A stretch of DNA of 64,000 nucleotides, taken from Gracilimonas sp046602855. GTDB lineage: Bacteria; Bacteroidota; Rhodothermia; Balneolales; Balneolaceae. The notes beneath the pieces were generated by a model. It was given only the letters and a program-made list of their open reading frames with translations. It was not told the DNA's origin and made no database searches. The stretch spans positions 1,364,001 to 1,428,000 of the forward strand of contig NZ_JBKINJ010000001.1 in NCBI RefSeq assembly GCF_046602855.1, given 5' to 3'. The number at the start of each line of letters is the position of its first letter. Positions within the stretch are counted from its first letter, which is position 1. The translations under genes were made by a program, and so were the position numbers. Shown here in pieces: positions 45,033-54,946 of the stretch.

Positions 45033-45758
45033 CTAGCGATATTCAGGATTTTCAAAATTCCAGCGTGTGCCTGTATCCCAGGCTTCTCTCGAATTTCCCT
45101 GCTTGGGGTATCCATTTTGATCTTTTAGCATACGTGCTAAATGGAGCAAATTATAGGTCATGAAAGTTGTGTTACGCTGAGTAAATTCATTATCAAAGCC
45201 AACGGGTCCATCTTCTCCCTCATCTCCATAACTTGGTCCCGGACCGGCCTCCCCGATCCAGCCAGCATCTGCCTGAGGGGGGATACTATATCCTACATGC
45301 TGTAATGCATATAATATTCCCATTGCACAATGCTTGATCCCATCTTCATTACCTGTAATCAGACAGCCGCCTGCTTTACCGTAAAAAATATACTGACCTT
45401 TTACATTCTGAAGTCCACTCATTGCATACAGTCTTTCGATAAGTTTAGTGGCAACTGACGATTTTTCCCCAAGCCATATTGGTGTTCCGACTACCAGAAT
45501 ATCGGTTTCATACACTTTTTTCCATAACTCCGGCCATTCATCTTTATCTACCCAATACTCCGTCATATCAGGATAAACACCATGCGCCACATTATGATCA
45601 ACCAAACGAATACATTCTGCTTGCACGCCCTCTTTTCTCATGATGTCCATCGATACATCGATCAATATGCGAGTATGGCTTTTTTGGGGTGATTGTTTGA
45701 GTGTACAATTTATAAACAGTGCTTTGAGACCTGAAAAGTCTTTATTGTCTTTTGACAT
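45033..45758 (-). CDS. NADPH-dependent FMN reductase-like flavodoxin-fold protein
   Basis: A 241-residue flavoprotein of the FMN-reductase family. The nucleotide-binding start (LKALFINCTLKQSPQKSHTR) and the FMN-phosphate segment (ILVVGTPIWLGEKSSVATKL) are clear, with the later ITGNEDGIKHCAMGILYALQ family segment. The C-terminal part has several glycine-rich turns. It stands alone, 480 bases from egtD on the same strand, with flanking terminators unseen. It probably reduces quinones or flavin using NADPH. Confidence 0.85.
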   Translation of the reverse strand: MSKDNKDFSGLKALFINCTLKQSPQKSHTRILIDVSMDIMRKEGVQAECIRLVDHNVAHGVYPDMTEYWVDKDEWPELWKKVYETDILVVGTPIWLGEKSSVATKLIERLYAMSGLQNVKGQYIFYGKAGGCLITGNEDGIKHCAMGILYALQHVGYSIPPQADAGWIGEAGPGPSYGDEGEDGPVGFDNEFTQRNTTFMTYNLLHLARMLKDQNGYPKQGNSREAWDTGTRWNFENPEYR

Positions 45759-46243
45759 ATGCGTGCTCCTTTGAGATTAATATTTTTTGATTGAACAAAA
45801 GTTTTCAAGACATAACCACCTGATATCCGTCTACTATAAAAGAATGTTAACTCGGGTGGTCATCCTAGTCATCAAGCAATTCTACCTTCGTTTTGACTTC
45901 GTTGATCACTCCAAAAGCTTTAGAGAAGAATTTAAGACTCCGCGAATACTTCCCTTTACAGCCTTATATAGAGGTTTTGCGTCGTGCTTTCTCCTCAGCT
46001 AATTCCGATATCCAAGAGATTGACTACTGATCAAAGGGGTACCGGAACAACTGCAGATTTGCGCCTGGAGCGGTGAGATTTTTAAAGCTATAACGGTTAC
46101 AATTAACCCTGATAGCAGTCCGGTTCCGAATTTTAACGTATTCCCATTAATGAATTTAGCTTAAGCATGATCGCATTATCCAATACCATTAAGATCTTAT
46201 CTTTAGTGTAATCAGGTACTAGACGCCACGCTCAGGCTTTTTC
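45759..46243. other. Intergenic stretch upstream of the flavin reductase gene
   Basis: About 485 bases between two genes on the minus strand. A 71-codon + strand frame at 45787-46002 has no recognised product and poor coding character. No terminator for egtD was found apart from a short T-rich run near 46235. Confidence 0.4.
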
Positions 46244-47221
46244 TTACCTTAAACTCTTTACTGATGTATTTGTAAGAAACTGAACACAGAATTTGTTTTC
46301 AGAATCTGTCCACGATGTTACGTGCTCGAAATAAGGCTTCGTCATATTTCTAAATGACTCGAGAGAATATTTATGAGAATTTTCTGTATGAATTGACTCC
46401 CCTTCATCAAAAGCAAACTCTCTCCCTGCAATTGTTATCTTTTGGTCTTTTTTACTTACGAGATGCATTTCAATTCTGCTCTTAGCATCGTTGAACAAAG
46501 CTTTGTGTTCAAAGAGATCGACATCAAAATCAGCAGAAAGTTCCCTGTTAATTCTCTTTAAAATATTTTTATTGAATGCCGCTGTAATTCCTTTGGAGTC
46601 GTCATATGCATTTATGAGAGTAGTACGGTCTTTGATCAAGTCAAAACCAACTAACAATCCACCTTGCTTATCCACTAATTTAGAGATCAGTCCTATAAAA
46701 CCTTCCGCCCGATCTTTGGTGAAATTGCCAATTGTAGAACCCGGATAATAAGCTATTCTGCGCTTTCCGGAATCACCGCTTCCGGGTATATCAAAAGGCT
46801 CGGTATAATCCGCGGCAACCGGTTGGATCTTTAAACCGGGATATTCTTCTTGTAGATCTTGAACTATATCAGCCAAAAAATCCTTCGAAATATCAACCGG
46901 CACATATGAATCTATGCTATCAATATTATCTAAAATAAGTCTAGTCTTTAAACTGCTTCCACTTCCGAGTTCTATCAACCTTACATGCTTACCGATCTTG
47001 TCACTTATTTCATCAACATTCTGTTCCAATATAGAAAGTTCAGTGCGTGTCGGATAATACTCTTCCAATTGACAGATCTGCTCAAATAGCTCAGAGCCTT
47101 TTTTATCGTAAAAGTATTTACTGGGTAGTGATTTCTGAGGTTTACTTAATCCTTCTAAAACCTCACTCAGCATGCTTTGGCAGACAGACTTATCTTTTTC
47201 TTTTACCGCTGTATTTTTCAT
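46244..47221 (-). CDS. egtD: L-histidine N-alpha-methyltransferase EgtD
   Basis: First enzyme of ergothioneine synthesis: trimethylates histidine with three S-adenosylmethionine. The 325 residues begin with the typical LSKPQKSLPSKYFYDKKGSE segment and show the SAM-binding RLIELGSGSSLKTRLILDNI and VPVDISKDFLADIVQDLQEE, with RIAYYPGSTIGNFTKDRAEG and LLVGFDLIKD as the substrate-side motifs. It follows egtB by 18 bases, so the pair forms an operon. A separate EgtC or EgtE gene is absent from the window, as in many bacteria with the two-gene pathway. Confidence 0.95.
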   Translation of the reverse strand: MKNTAVKEKDKSVCQSMLSEVLEGLSKPQKSLPSKYFYDKKGSELFEQICQLEEYYPTRTELSILEQNVDEISDKIGKHVRLIELGSGSSLKTRLILDNIDSIDSYVPVDISKDFLADIVQDLQEEYPGLKIQPVAADYTEPFDIPGSGDSGKRRIAYYPGSTIGNFTKDRAEGFIGLISKLVDKQGGLLVGFDLIKDRTTLINAYDDSKGITAAFNKNILKRINRELSADFDVDLFEHKALFNDAKSRIEMHLVSKKDQKITIAGREFAFDEGESIHTENSHKYSLESFRNMTKPYFEHVTSWTDSENKFCVQFLTNTSVKSLR

Positions 47222-47239
47222 CGTAAAGATTTAATTGAA

Positions 47240-48547
47240 TTATTTTGCCAGTCTGATACCGGTAAACTGCCAGCGCTCGTTCGCATGGAAAAAGTTTCTG
47301 TAGGTCTTTCTAAAATGTGATCTTGATGTTGCGCAAGATCCGCCGCGTAGCACGTATTGATTACACATGAACTTTCCATTGTACTCCCCTAGGGCACCCG
47401 GAAGAGGTTTATATCCGGGATAAGGTGCATAGGAACTTTGTGTCCATTGCCAGACATCACCAAACATTTGCTGGAGTCCGGTTTCCGCACTTTGCAAAGC
47501 TACAGGATGCAAATTGCCTGCATCAGCAAAGTTTCCCTCGATCGGCATTTTTTCAGCTGCAATCTCCCACTCTTGTTCAGTAGGCAGTCTGTATCCTTTC
47601 CAGCGAGCATAGGCATCGGCTTCAAAATAACTCACATGAGTAACCGGTTCGTTCATATCTACTTTCTGCATTCCACTTAAAGTAAAATACCACCACTCTC
47701 CGTCCTTATTCTGCCAATAGAGCGGTGCTTCCCAGCCTTCATCACGGACGGTTGAATAACCTTCATCCAACCACCATTTTGGCTCCTGATAGGCTCCGGA
47801 TTCTAAGAATTCAACAAATTCAGCATTGGTTACCAAGCGGTTAGCCAATTCAAAATCATGGATGTAGGTCTTGTGTCTAGGAAACTCATTATCGTATCCG
47901 AATTTCTCACCCTTATGCCCCACTTGGTATACCCCTTCTGAAAAGGAGCTCCAACTTAGCTTAGGTACTGACTCGACCTTGGGTCTTTCTACTGTTTTAT
48001 ATGCTACGTTCAACGGATTTTGAGAAAACATATACTTAAGATCCGTCATTAACAGTTCCTGATGCTGCTGTTCATGATGTATTCCAATTTCAATGATGGG
48101 ACCCCATTTTTTATACTGTTCATCTGAGGCATTATTGATCAGTTTTTCAACATGATCGTTAATACTGTTTCTGTACTCAAATACCTGTTTGACAGTAGGC
48201 CTTGAAATGTTGCCACGACGAGCCCGACAGTGGGGTACTCCGGTTTGCAGATAGTATGAATTGAAAAGGTAACTATACTGAGGATGTATTGGGTCATAAT
48301 CCTCAAGTTCCTTTTCCAGCAAAAATGTTTCGAAAAACCAAGTGGTGTGAGCCAGATGCCATTTAGCCGGACTGGCATTTTCAGTTACCTGAACCACATA
48401 ATCTTCTATTTCAAGTGGTTCAGTTATGGTTTCTGTGAAAGCCCTGACCTTTTTGAATTTTGACATGAGTTCTTCTCTGGTATAACGAAAAACATCACTT
48501 TTTAAAACTTCTGAATTTTGTTCTTTGTGAGTCAATGTAGTATCCAT
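47240..48547 (-). CDS. egtB: Ergothioneine biosynthesis sulfoxide synthase EgtB
   Basis: Non-haem iron enzyme that joins hercynine to a thiol with oxygen. The 435 residues comprise an N-terminal DinB-like iron-binding domain (WHLAHTTWFFETFLLEKELE and HHEQQHQELLMTDLKYMFSQ, which supply the three histidine ligands) and a C-terminal FGE-sulfatase-type domain (GYDNEFPRHKTYIHDFELAN, GYRLPTEQEWEIAAEKMP, VLRGGSCATSRSHFRKTYRN). The form of EgtB decides between gamma-glutamylcysteine and cysteine as sulfur donor, which cannot be told here. It is the first gene of the egtB-egtD operon. Confidence 0.95.
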   Translation of the reverse strand: MDTTLTHKEQNSEVLKSDVFRYTREELMSKFKKVRAFTETITEPLEIEDYVVQVTENASPAKWHLAHTTWFFETFLLEKELEDYDPIHPQYSYLFNSYYLQTGVPHCRARRGNISRPTVKQVFEYRNSINDHVEKLINNASDEQYKKWGPIIEIGIHHEQQHQELLMTDLKYMFSQNPLNVAYKTVERPKVESVPKLSWSSFSEGVYQVGHKGEKFGYDNEFPRHKTYIHDFELANRLVTNAEFVEFLESGAYQEPKWWLDEGYSTVRDEGWEAPLYWQNKDGEWWYFTLSGMQKVDMNEPVTHVSYFEADAYARWKGYRLPTEQEWEIAAEKMPIEGNFADAGNLHPVALQSAETGLQQMFGDVWQWTQSSYAPYPGYKPLPGALGEYNGKFMCNQYVLRGGSCATSRSHFRKTYRNFFHANERWQFTGIRLAK

Positions 48548-48855
48548 AATACCTGTATTGGTTTCTTTTCAAATTGACGCCTTATCTGAACACCTTATTA
48601 CTAGATTAATATCAAGCAGTTCAGAATAATTCCATTTCTATGATCAGATCACGATGATATGCATGCTAAGGCATTACTTTAATTCATCTTAGCTTATTGA
48701 TTCTTTTCCTAATTTGAGACAAAAGCGTATACAATGACAGGAACTATGAACTCTAAGGATTCATTAGATTTTAAAACGGCACAAAATTTACTAATACATT
48801 TCAAACTGACTCCATTTGAATAGTATATCACTAATCTATTTAATTGATTACAACA
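48548..48855. other. Divergent intergenic region between egtB and the DoxX gene
   Basis: About 300 AT-rich bases holding the promoters of two divergent genes. I see no extra gene or repeat. A TTG at 48844 opens the same frame as the DoxX gene and could be an alternative start. Confidence 0.4.
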
Positions 48856-49269
48856 ATGTATCAATTAAATAGACTCAACGGGATAGCCCATTGGCTACCG
48901 AGACTTTCCTTAGCTGCTACCTTTATCTACCATGGCTTTCCAAAAATAGCTATGGCCGCCGATGTTGCTGCCATGATGGGAATGCCAACGATCATGGTAC
49001 TTATGCTTGGTTTGGTTGAGATCGGTGGTGCGCTACTGTTGCTGTGGGGTGGATTTGGTCCCGAATGGGCAACGCGAATTGCTGGCCTAATGTTTACAGC
49101 AGTTATGATAGGTGCTATTGCGATGGTACACGCCCAGTTTGGATGGAACTCCATCAACATGGGAGATAACGGTGGACGTGGAATGGAATTTCAGGTACTG
49201 ATCATTGCCGTTTCTCTACTCTACACTTTTAAAGGTAACGCATTAAACGAAAAAACCAGTGAGTCGTAA
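48856..49269 (+). CDS. DoxX-family membrane protein
   Basis: A DoxX-like integral membrane protein of 137 residues from the ATG at 48856 (141 from an upstream TTG at 48844). Four hydrophobic segments are visible, including LSLAATFIYHGFPKIAMAAD, IMVLMLGLVEIGGALLLLWG, RIAGLMFTAVMIGAIAMVHA and FQVLIIAVSLLYTF. Conserved family residues GFPK and the GG of EIGGALLL match. DoxX relatives have been linked to thiosulfate or sulfide redox, but family function is generally not known. A terminator hairpin follows at 49295. Confidence 0.85.
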   Translation: MYQLNRLNGIAHWLPRLSLAATFIYHGFPKIAMAADVAAMMGMPTIMVLMLGLVEIGGALLLLWGGFGPEWATRIAGLMFTAVMIGAIAMVHAQFGWNSINMGDNGGRGMEFQVLIIAVSLLYTFKGNALNEKTSES

Positions 49270-49294
49270 GACACATACTAGGTCCATAAAGACA

Positions 49295-49323
49295 TGGAGG
49301 AAAGTCTGACAGGCTTTCTTCCA
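49295..49323. terminator. Terminator hairpin between convergent DoxX and acetyl-CoA synthetase genes
   Basis: TGGAGGAAAG (49295-49304) and CTTTCTTCCA (49314-49323) pair over ten positions with one G-T pair around a nine-base loop, followed on the + strand by TTTATTTA. It lies 26 bases after the DoxX stop and six bases before the end of the convergent gene, so it may serve both strands. Confidence 0.75.
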
Positions 49324-49328
49324 TTTAT

Positions 49329-51398
49329 TTACATTCCATTACTAACCGTTAAGCTTCCTCTTACATCCAGAGCCTTACTCCCCTTAGATCTTGCCAAGAC
49401 ATTCAGCGGGTTTATCTCCAATTCTTTTATATTCGGATGATCTGCTGCGATCTGTCCCAATGCAACCAACACTTTTATTACGCTTTGAATATCCCCTTCA
49501 GGGTACTGCCTCCAGCCCTTAAGCTTTTTATAGATCAGAGTTCGCTTGATCAGGTCAAGTGCTGCCGTTTCAGACAAAGGAGCTATAGCCATGTCCACAT
49601 CTTTGTACAGTTCCACATCTGTACCTCCGGAGCCGAATAACACCATCGGCCCAAATTGATCATCCCTGACAAATCCTGCGATCACCTCCGGCGCATCAAT
49701 GATCATTTCCTGAACGATCACTCCATCCATAGTCGCCTTCTGTTTACTCACAGCCGATTCGATCTTTTCCCATGCTAACCTGACCTCATCTTCCGAGCTA
49801 ACGTTCAATACCACCCCTCCGATGTCAGATTTGTGTGAAATATCATCCGAGATCAGTTTTATGGCTACCGACCCATCAACCTGACCAAAGTATTCCACCG
49901 CTTCATCCACTGTTTTGGAAATAAATTGCTTAGGAAATTCGATTCCATAAAGTTTTAGCAATTTTTCCCAATTTCTATCCTCAACCAGCTTTTCCGCTTC
50001 TTGCTTATCCACATTTATAGGGGCTTTGCTTCGTTTTTCGGCATTCGCCAACCAGTTCCGGCGTTCTATCATAGCGGACAGTACTGAAGCAGAACGTTCA
50101 GGAAATGCGACGTTTGGAATACGCCGTTTTTGCAGGATCTTAAGCGCATCTTCCACAGAAGCTTTCCCCATGATAGATGTTATCACAGTTTTATCATGCG
50201 ATCCGGCCACTTCACCAACTACCTCGGCCAAGCTCACCGGCAGAAACCAATCCTGAGGGGCCTGAATAACTACAACAGCATCTATGTTATCATCAGAAAG
50301 TAAAGCTTCCAGGGCCAGTGTATAGGTACCGGGACCCGATCCGGCCAGAACATCCACCGGATTATTGATACTGGCTGCTTTTGGGAGTCTTTTCCTGAGA
50401 AATGCTTTCGTATCGTCAGACAGTGATGCAATCTCTAAGCCGTATTTTTCAAGAGCGTCCACAGCTAATATGGCCGGTCCGCCGGCATTCGTCAGAACAG
50501 CCACCCTCTTTCCTTTCGGTAGAGGTTGCCAGGCCATAGCGCGGGCCCATTCAAACATCTCCTCGATGGTCTCTGCCTCCTGAATACCACTGTGACGAAA
50601 GGCCGTTCGGAAAGCTTCGGTGCTACCCGCCAAAGCACCGGTATGAGAAGCCACTGCTTTCGCCCCGCTTTTTCCCTTTCCACCTTTCAGCATTAAAAAA
50701 GGTTTTTCCTTGGCAGTCATTTTGGCCTGTTCCATGAATTTCATACCGTCAGCCACTCCTTCAATATATCCTGTAATTACCTTTGTGTTTGGATCAGCGG
50801 CTATGGTTCTCATCATGTCTGTCTCATTTACGTCGATCTGATTTCCGAGACTCACGATCCTTGAGAATCCGATCCCGCTTCCACTGGCCCAGTCAATGAT
50901 CGCCGCTACCATGGCTCCGGAGTGAGAAATGAAACCGATCTCTCCCGGTTCAGGCATTCCAACCACAAATGTGGTATTCACCGGTGTATGTGTATCTATG
51001 GTCCCAATGCAGTTTGGCCCGATGATACTCATACCATGGGATCCGGCAATATCAAGAAGCTCATCCTCAAGTTCTTTACCCTCTTGACCTGTCTCACTGA
51101 ATCCTCCGGTTACGATCACTGCATGGCCGATCCCCCGCTCTCCGCACTCTCTCAGCGCGTCAGCAACGACCTTAGCCGGCACTACGATAATAGCCAGGTC
51201 GACCGGATCAGGCACTTCACTTACCGAAGGAAAGCATGTCATATCCAGAATCTCGTAGGCCTTTGGGTTCACCGGATAGATCCCGCCTTTATAGCGATAT
51301 TGAATAAGATTCCTGAGAACACCGTGCCCCAGTTTGTGGGCATCTTGTGACGCACCGATTACAGCTACACCCTTTGGAGCAAAAAACGGATCAGACAT
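49329..51398 (-). CDS. Acetate--CoA ligase (ADP-forming), fused alpha and beta parts
   Basis: Converts acetyl-CoA (or another acyl-CoA), ADP and phosphate to acid and ATP, conserving energy. The 689 residues contain the CoA-binding domain (FFAPKGVAVIGASQDAHKLG), the phosphohistidine-bearing domain (SHTGALAGSTEAFRTAFRHS with the GFISHSGAMVAAIIDW segment), and an ATP-grasp domain at the C-terminus (IKLISDDISHKSDIGGVVLN, VIVQEMIIDAPEVIAGFVRD, LEINPLNVLA). Both halves are in one chain. No acetyltransferase (GNAT) domain is attached. The region looks richer in G and C than the flanks, but I cannot quantify this. Confidence 0.93.
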   Translation of the reverse strand: MSDPFFAPKGVAVIGASQDAHKLGHGVLRNLIQYRYKGGIYPVNPKAYEILDMTCFPSVSEVPDPVDLAIIVVPAKVVADALRECGERGIGHAVIVTGGFSETGQEGKELEDELLDIAGSHGMSIIGPNCIGTIDTHTPVNTTFVVGMPEPGEIGFISHSGAMVAAIIDWASGSGIGFSRIVSLGNQIDVNETDMMRTIAADPNTKVITGYIEGVADGMKFMEQAKMTAKEKPFLMLKGGKGKSGAKAVASHTGALAGSTEAFRTAFRHSGIQEAETIEEMFEWARAMAWQPLPKGKRVAVLTNAGGPAILAVDALEKYGLEIASLSDDTKAFLRKRLPKAASINNPVDVLAGSGPGTYTLALEALLSDDNIDAVVVIQAPQDWFLPVSLAEVVGEVAGSHDKTVITSIMGKASVEDALKILQKRRIPNVAFPERSASVLSAMIERRNWLANAEKRSKAPINVDKQEAEKLVEDRNWEKLLKLYGIEFPKQFISKTVDEAVEYFGQVDGSVAIKLISDDISHKSDIGGVVLNVSSEDEVRLAWEKIESAVSKQKATMDGVIVQEMIIDAPEVIAGFVRDDQFGPMVLFGSGGTDVELYKDVDMAIAPLSETAALDLIKRTLIYKKLKGWRQYPEGDIQSVIKVLVALGQIAADHPNIKELEINPLNVLARSKGSKALDVRGSLTVSNGM

Positions 51399-51698
51399 AC
51401 ATAACGAAATTTAATTGAGTTCATACGGTTCCAAACTATCATATTTCAGACAGAATATTTGAATAGATACAAAGCTTATATAAAGGTTTGATTAACCCGA
51501 TCTTAATATATAGAACAGGATAAAATGTCGAGATTCACTATCCAATACCAAACTAATAAATATATTCATTTACCCTTCCACCACCGAGGAACAATTGATA
51601 AAGAATTTTGTTTCATTTTTAGATAAACATCATGTAACCTATTTGAGTACATTTTTTCTTTTCGTTAAAAATAAATTACTAACTGAAATCTTTTTGGA
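51399..51698. other. Divergent intergenic region
   Basis: About 300 AT-rich bases between the divergent synthetase and SGNH lipoprotein genes. No gene, repeat or recognised binding site was seen. Confidence 0.4.
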
Positions 51699-52433
51699 AT
51701 GCAGACTTATATATTAATTATCTGGACGTTACATTCGTTACTGTTTTTAGGTTGTGAACAGGTCACAAGTAAATCACCTGATTCGGTTTCTGATGAGACG
51801 TTGGTCATAATGCCCTTGGGTGATAGTATGACGAATGATTCACGTTCAAGAGTTAAGTTGTGGAACCTGCTGGAGGGTGACGGGCATACCTTAGATTATG
51901 TTGGCAATCAACAACAGAGCAGTTCAATTCCAGATCCTGACCATGAAGGTGTTGGAGGAATAAAGATTCAGGGTATAATGGACAAAGCCGAATCACTTAT
52001 GCAGACTCATCAACCTAAATTTATAACATTAATGGTTGGAACCAACGATATAGCCTGGTATTTCGACGAGACAGGTCAAGAAATAGCTAACCGATGGAAT
52101 GAACTGATCGACAAGATATATTCAGCTTCTGATCCTAATACTTACATTCTTGCTGCTACTATACCCCCCGTCAGTTCCAAGAACGTAGGCAAATCAAATA
52201 TGGCTACACGCGATCGGGCCGTGTTAGTGCAACACTATAATGCTGCCCTGCGCATTTACGTTAAAAATCGCCGATCGCGGGGTGAAAAAATTATTCTAGC
52301 GGATATGGAAGCTGCTTTAGAAGCAAGTCAACATTTAGCCGGTGATGGAGTACATTTAAATGGGGAAGGGTATTCGATCATGGGAACGGTATTTTATGAG
52401 GCTATAAATAAGGCACTAATTGAGGGCCATTAG
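51699..52433 (+). CDS. SGNH/GDSL-type hydrolase lipoprotein
   Basis: A 244-residue secreted esterase-like enzyme. The N-terminus is a lipoprotein signal with the lipobox LFLGC (Cys19 as lipid anchor). The catalytic blocks of SGNH hydrolases follow: block I MPLGDSMTND (Ser43), block III MVGTNDIAWY, and block V GDGVHLNGEGY with the Asp-His pair. The block II Gly lies in GVGGIKIQGI. Natural substrate could be a carbohydrate ester or lipid; not decidable. It has no operon partner. Confidence 0.88.
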   Translation: MQTYILIIWTLHSLLFLGCEQVTSKSPDSVSDETLVIMPLGDSMTNDSRSRVKLWNLLEGDGHTLDYVGNQQQSSSIPDPDHEGVGGIKIQGIMDKAESLMQTHQPKFITLMVGTNDIAWYFDETGQEIANRWNELIDKIYSASDPNTYILAATIPPVSSKNVGKSNMATRDRAVLVQHYNAALRIYVKNRRSRGEKIILADMEAALEASQHLAGDGVHLNGEGYSIMGTVFYEAINKALIEGH

Positions 52434-53031
52434 ATCCAATTTTTGATCCTTATTACTAATTTATTTCAGGCAAATATTTGAATAATTTTATTTTCTTAAT
52501 CCGGTAGTAATCTTTTGGTAATCGTTATTCCTTTTTTTTGCATCTGCAATGGTTAGATAAAAAAAGAGCCTGAAGCACGGTACCATCACAGATATTAAAA
52601 TAAAACAGCTACCCACTGACTCATCGTTGATGCTATCCTCTGCTTTAGGCTTTACTGTATAGTTAATTTCAGAGTTCGAAAGATCTTCCCGTTATTTATT
52701 TTATCAGTATAAAATTTTTATATGTGATCGTGATTCTACTTTCTACATATTTTATATAGGAATACGGGCCTATCAGCATCGGTCAATTTTACCTTACTGG
52801 CATGAAATACATCACTTTGGAGTAGCCCAAATTTTTTTAGATCACTAACCAAATAATAAAACTTTTTTGTTTTCGTAATCTCATTTACCTTGGATCTTAC
52901 TGAGCAATATTTAAGCTAACACACTCTTTATTATTGATTCTTGTCTTCCTCATGCTTTAAATACCATGGCAACTTTCATTTTGAAACTTAAATAGAAATA
53001 CATCCTGTAGGATTACCCTAAAAATTAACAA
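52434..53031. other. Long intergenic region with a long-range inverted repeat
   Basis: About 600 bases without a gene. AGCCTGAAGCA (52567-52577) can pair with TGCTTTAGGCT (52641-52651), with one G-T pair, around a 63-base loop; the minus strand then carries a run of seven T. The loop is too long for a plain terminator and there is no gene on the minus strand to end, so its meaning is unclear. It could be a small RNA gene's end, but I cannot support that further. Confidence 0.35.
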
Positions 53032-53721
53032 ATGCTGAATTCCTTAAAAAAGTTTGTCCTCAAAGACCTGGTTCTTGAGGTCAAAGATATACGCAGTCTG
53101 GAATTACTAAAAAATATTCATGCTGAATATTTACCATGGACCGGGGCCTCCATACACCCCACTGCCCTGCTTTATATGTTAAATGATATCACCATTCATC
53201 AAAGAAAACATATAGTCGAATGCGGTAGTGGAATATCCACCATTTATATCGCAAGTTTGATTCAAAACTCAAACAGAGATATAAAGTTTCAATCTATAGA
53301 TCACGATGAACACTGGATATCGATCATGAGAGATCACTTGGAGAAACATGACCTTCAGGATCAGGTTGAACTGATACATGCACCTCTAGCACACTGCAAA
53401 CACTGTAAAGATACATCATATGAATGGTATGATACTTCCGTTTTAGATAAACAGGTAAGTGAAGCCCCTATTGACCTATTATTTATTGATGGGCCTCCCG
53501 CAAAAAAGAGGTCCTGTGATCTATCGCGCTATCCTGCCCTTTCTTATTTCAGATCCCGGCTGGATGAGGAATACATCGTTATTCTTGATGATTCGTGCCG
53601 CAAGGGTGAAAAGAAAGTATCCAAACTGTGGGAAAAGGAGTTTGGATTAACTTTTAAACAGGAAATATTGAAAGGAGATATTCTGATATCCAAGAAAGGT
53701 GGACCTTACACTGTCCTTTAA
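53032..53721 (+). CDS. Class I SAM-dependent methyltransferase-like protein
   Basis: A 229-residue protein with the Rossmann methyltransferase start IVECGSGISTIYIASLI (glycine motif I), an acidic strand-2 end (SIDHDEHWISIMRDHL), and the later LLFIDGPPAKKRSCDLSRYP, as in Methyltransf_24-type proteins. The N-terminal 40 residues are a separate helical part. Substrate is unknown. It stands ahead of the YdjM-like gene, 72 bases apart on the same strand, so the two may be co-transcribed. Confidence 0.75.
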   Translation: MLNSLKKFVLKDLVLEVKDIRSLELLKNIHAEYLPWTGASIHPTALLYMLNDITIHQRKHIVECGSGISTIYIASLIQNSNRDIKFQSIDHDEHWISIMRDHLEKHDLQDQVELIHAPLAHCKHCKDTSYEWYDTSVLDKQVSEAPIDLLFIDGPPAKKRSCDLSRYPALSYFRSRLDEEYIVILDDSCRKGEKKVSKLWEKEFGLTFKQEILKGDILISKKGGPYTVL

Positions 53722-53793
53722 AAATCAGTGTCTAAAGAAAGATTCGATATTCAGTTGATTTACCTGCGTAACTGATTTAGTTCAAAAGTATAT

Positions 53794-54801
53794 ATGGATC
53801 CAGTCACACATGGCCTTGTTGGCGCCAGCCTCTCACAGTCCTTTGCAGATCACAGTAAATTTCGTGTTGCTTCATTAACAGGCTTTGTTGCAGCCATTTT
53901 TGCAGATGCGGATGTTTTTATTTCAAGTGCTTCCGATCCACTTCTCAATTTAGAAATACACCGGCAGTTTACTCACTCTTTTGTCATCATACCGTTTGGA
54001 GCACTTATTGTCACTGTATTACTTTGGTGGTTCGTAAGAAAGCATCTCACATTTAAAGAAATCTATCTCTTTAGCCTGGCCGGCTATGCCACAGCAGGAA
54101 TTATGGATTATTTTACCAGTTATGGTGTCCATCTGCTCTGGCCGTTCATTGATAAAAGATATGCAATGGATATCATCTCCGTTTTTGACCCTTTATTCTC
54201 GACTGGCGTGTTAATACTGACAGTACTGGCATTTTATAAACGACAAAAACTGTATTCCGGTCTGGCTATGATCTGGATCACAGGATATCTTTTATTTGGA
54301 TTTAGTCAACACCGCAAAGCTTTAAATACTGCAGAACAAATTGCCATTCGAAATGGTCATTATATAGAGCAAATGGTAGTTAAACCAACCATTGCCAATC
54401 AGCTGCTTTGGAGTGCACGTTATGTTAGCCAGCAGAGAATATATTCCTATGGCATCCATATGAATCCTTTTGCCGATCCTGTGATCTATAAAGGTGAATC
54501 AGATTCTCTTCTCAACTGGCGATCTGAGTTCTCTTCATTGAAAGGAACTACTTTATACAAAGACATTCAGAGGTTTTCAGACCTATCTGACGGGTATTTG
54601 ATCATGCATCCCGATCATGAAAATGTAATTGGTGATGGTCGGTATTCCATGCTTCCTACGACCCTCTCACCGTTATGGGGCATTTCAGTTGATACGACCC
54701 GGCCTAATCAGCATGTGGAATTTGGAACTTACCGTGATGCAAACCCCGAGGTTAGAAAAACCTTTATTGATATGTTGATGGGTAAAGATAGTCATCAATA
54801 A
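53794..54801 (+). CDS. YdjM/LexA-binding type membrane-bound metal-dependent hydrolase
   Basis: A 335-residue inner-membrane protein of the YdjM (PF04307) group. The conserved opening is MDPVTHGLVGASLSQSFADH, with HRQFTHSFVIIPFGALIVTV as the second histidine motif, and YGVHLLWPFIDKRYAMDIIS as a third. At least four hydrophobic segments lie in the first 180 residues; the last 150 are soluble. The histidines suggest metal binding. Proteins of this family are predicted phospholipase-like enzymes in some analyses but the role is not proven. Confidence 0.85.
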   Translation: MDPVTHGLVGASLSQSFADHSKFRVASLTGFVAAIFADADVFISSASDPLLNLEIHRQFTHSFVIIPFGALIVTVLLWWFVRKHLTFKEIYLFSLAGYATAGIMDYFTSYGVHLLWPFIDKRYAMDIISVFDPLFSTGVLILTVLAFYKRQKLYSGLAMIWITGYLLFGFSQHRKALNTAEQIAIRNGHYIEQMVVKPTIANQLLWSARYVSQQRIYSYGIHMNPFADPVIYKGESDSLLNWRSEFSSLKGTTLYKDIQRFSDLSDGYLIMHPDHENVIGDGRYSMLPTTLSPLWGISVDTTRPNQHVEFGTYRDANPEVRKTFIDMLMGKDSHQ

Positions 54802-54946
54802 GTGTACCACTTTATATGCGAATTCCATTTTATGGCCTAACTCATTCCATCTTAGTCTTAGGATTACAGCAGAACATGGAATTACGCGTTCTAGTACCCT
54901 GTTAAGTACCTAATTACAATCAATACAGAATACAGATAAAATTACT

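Noticed and set aside
45787..46002. 71-codon + strand frame upstream of the flavin reductase
   Set aside because: No recognisable product, no ribosome site and no conserved context.
52567..52651. Long-range inverted repeat considered as a terminator or small RNA
   Set aside because: The loop is too long for a normal terminator and there is no gene to end on the minus strand. Recorded only within the gap entry.
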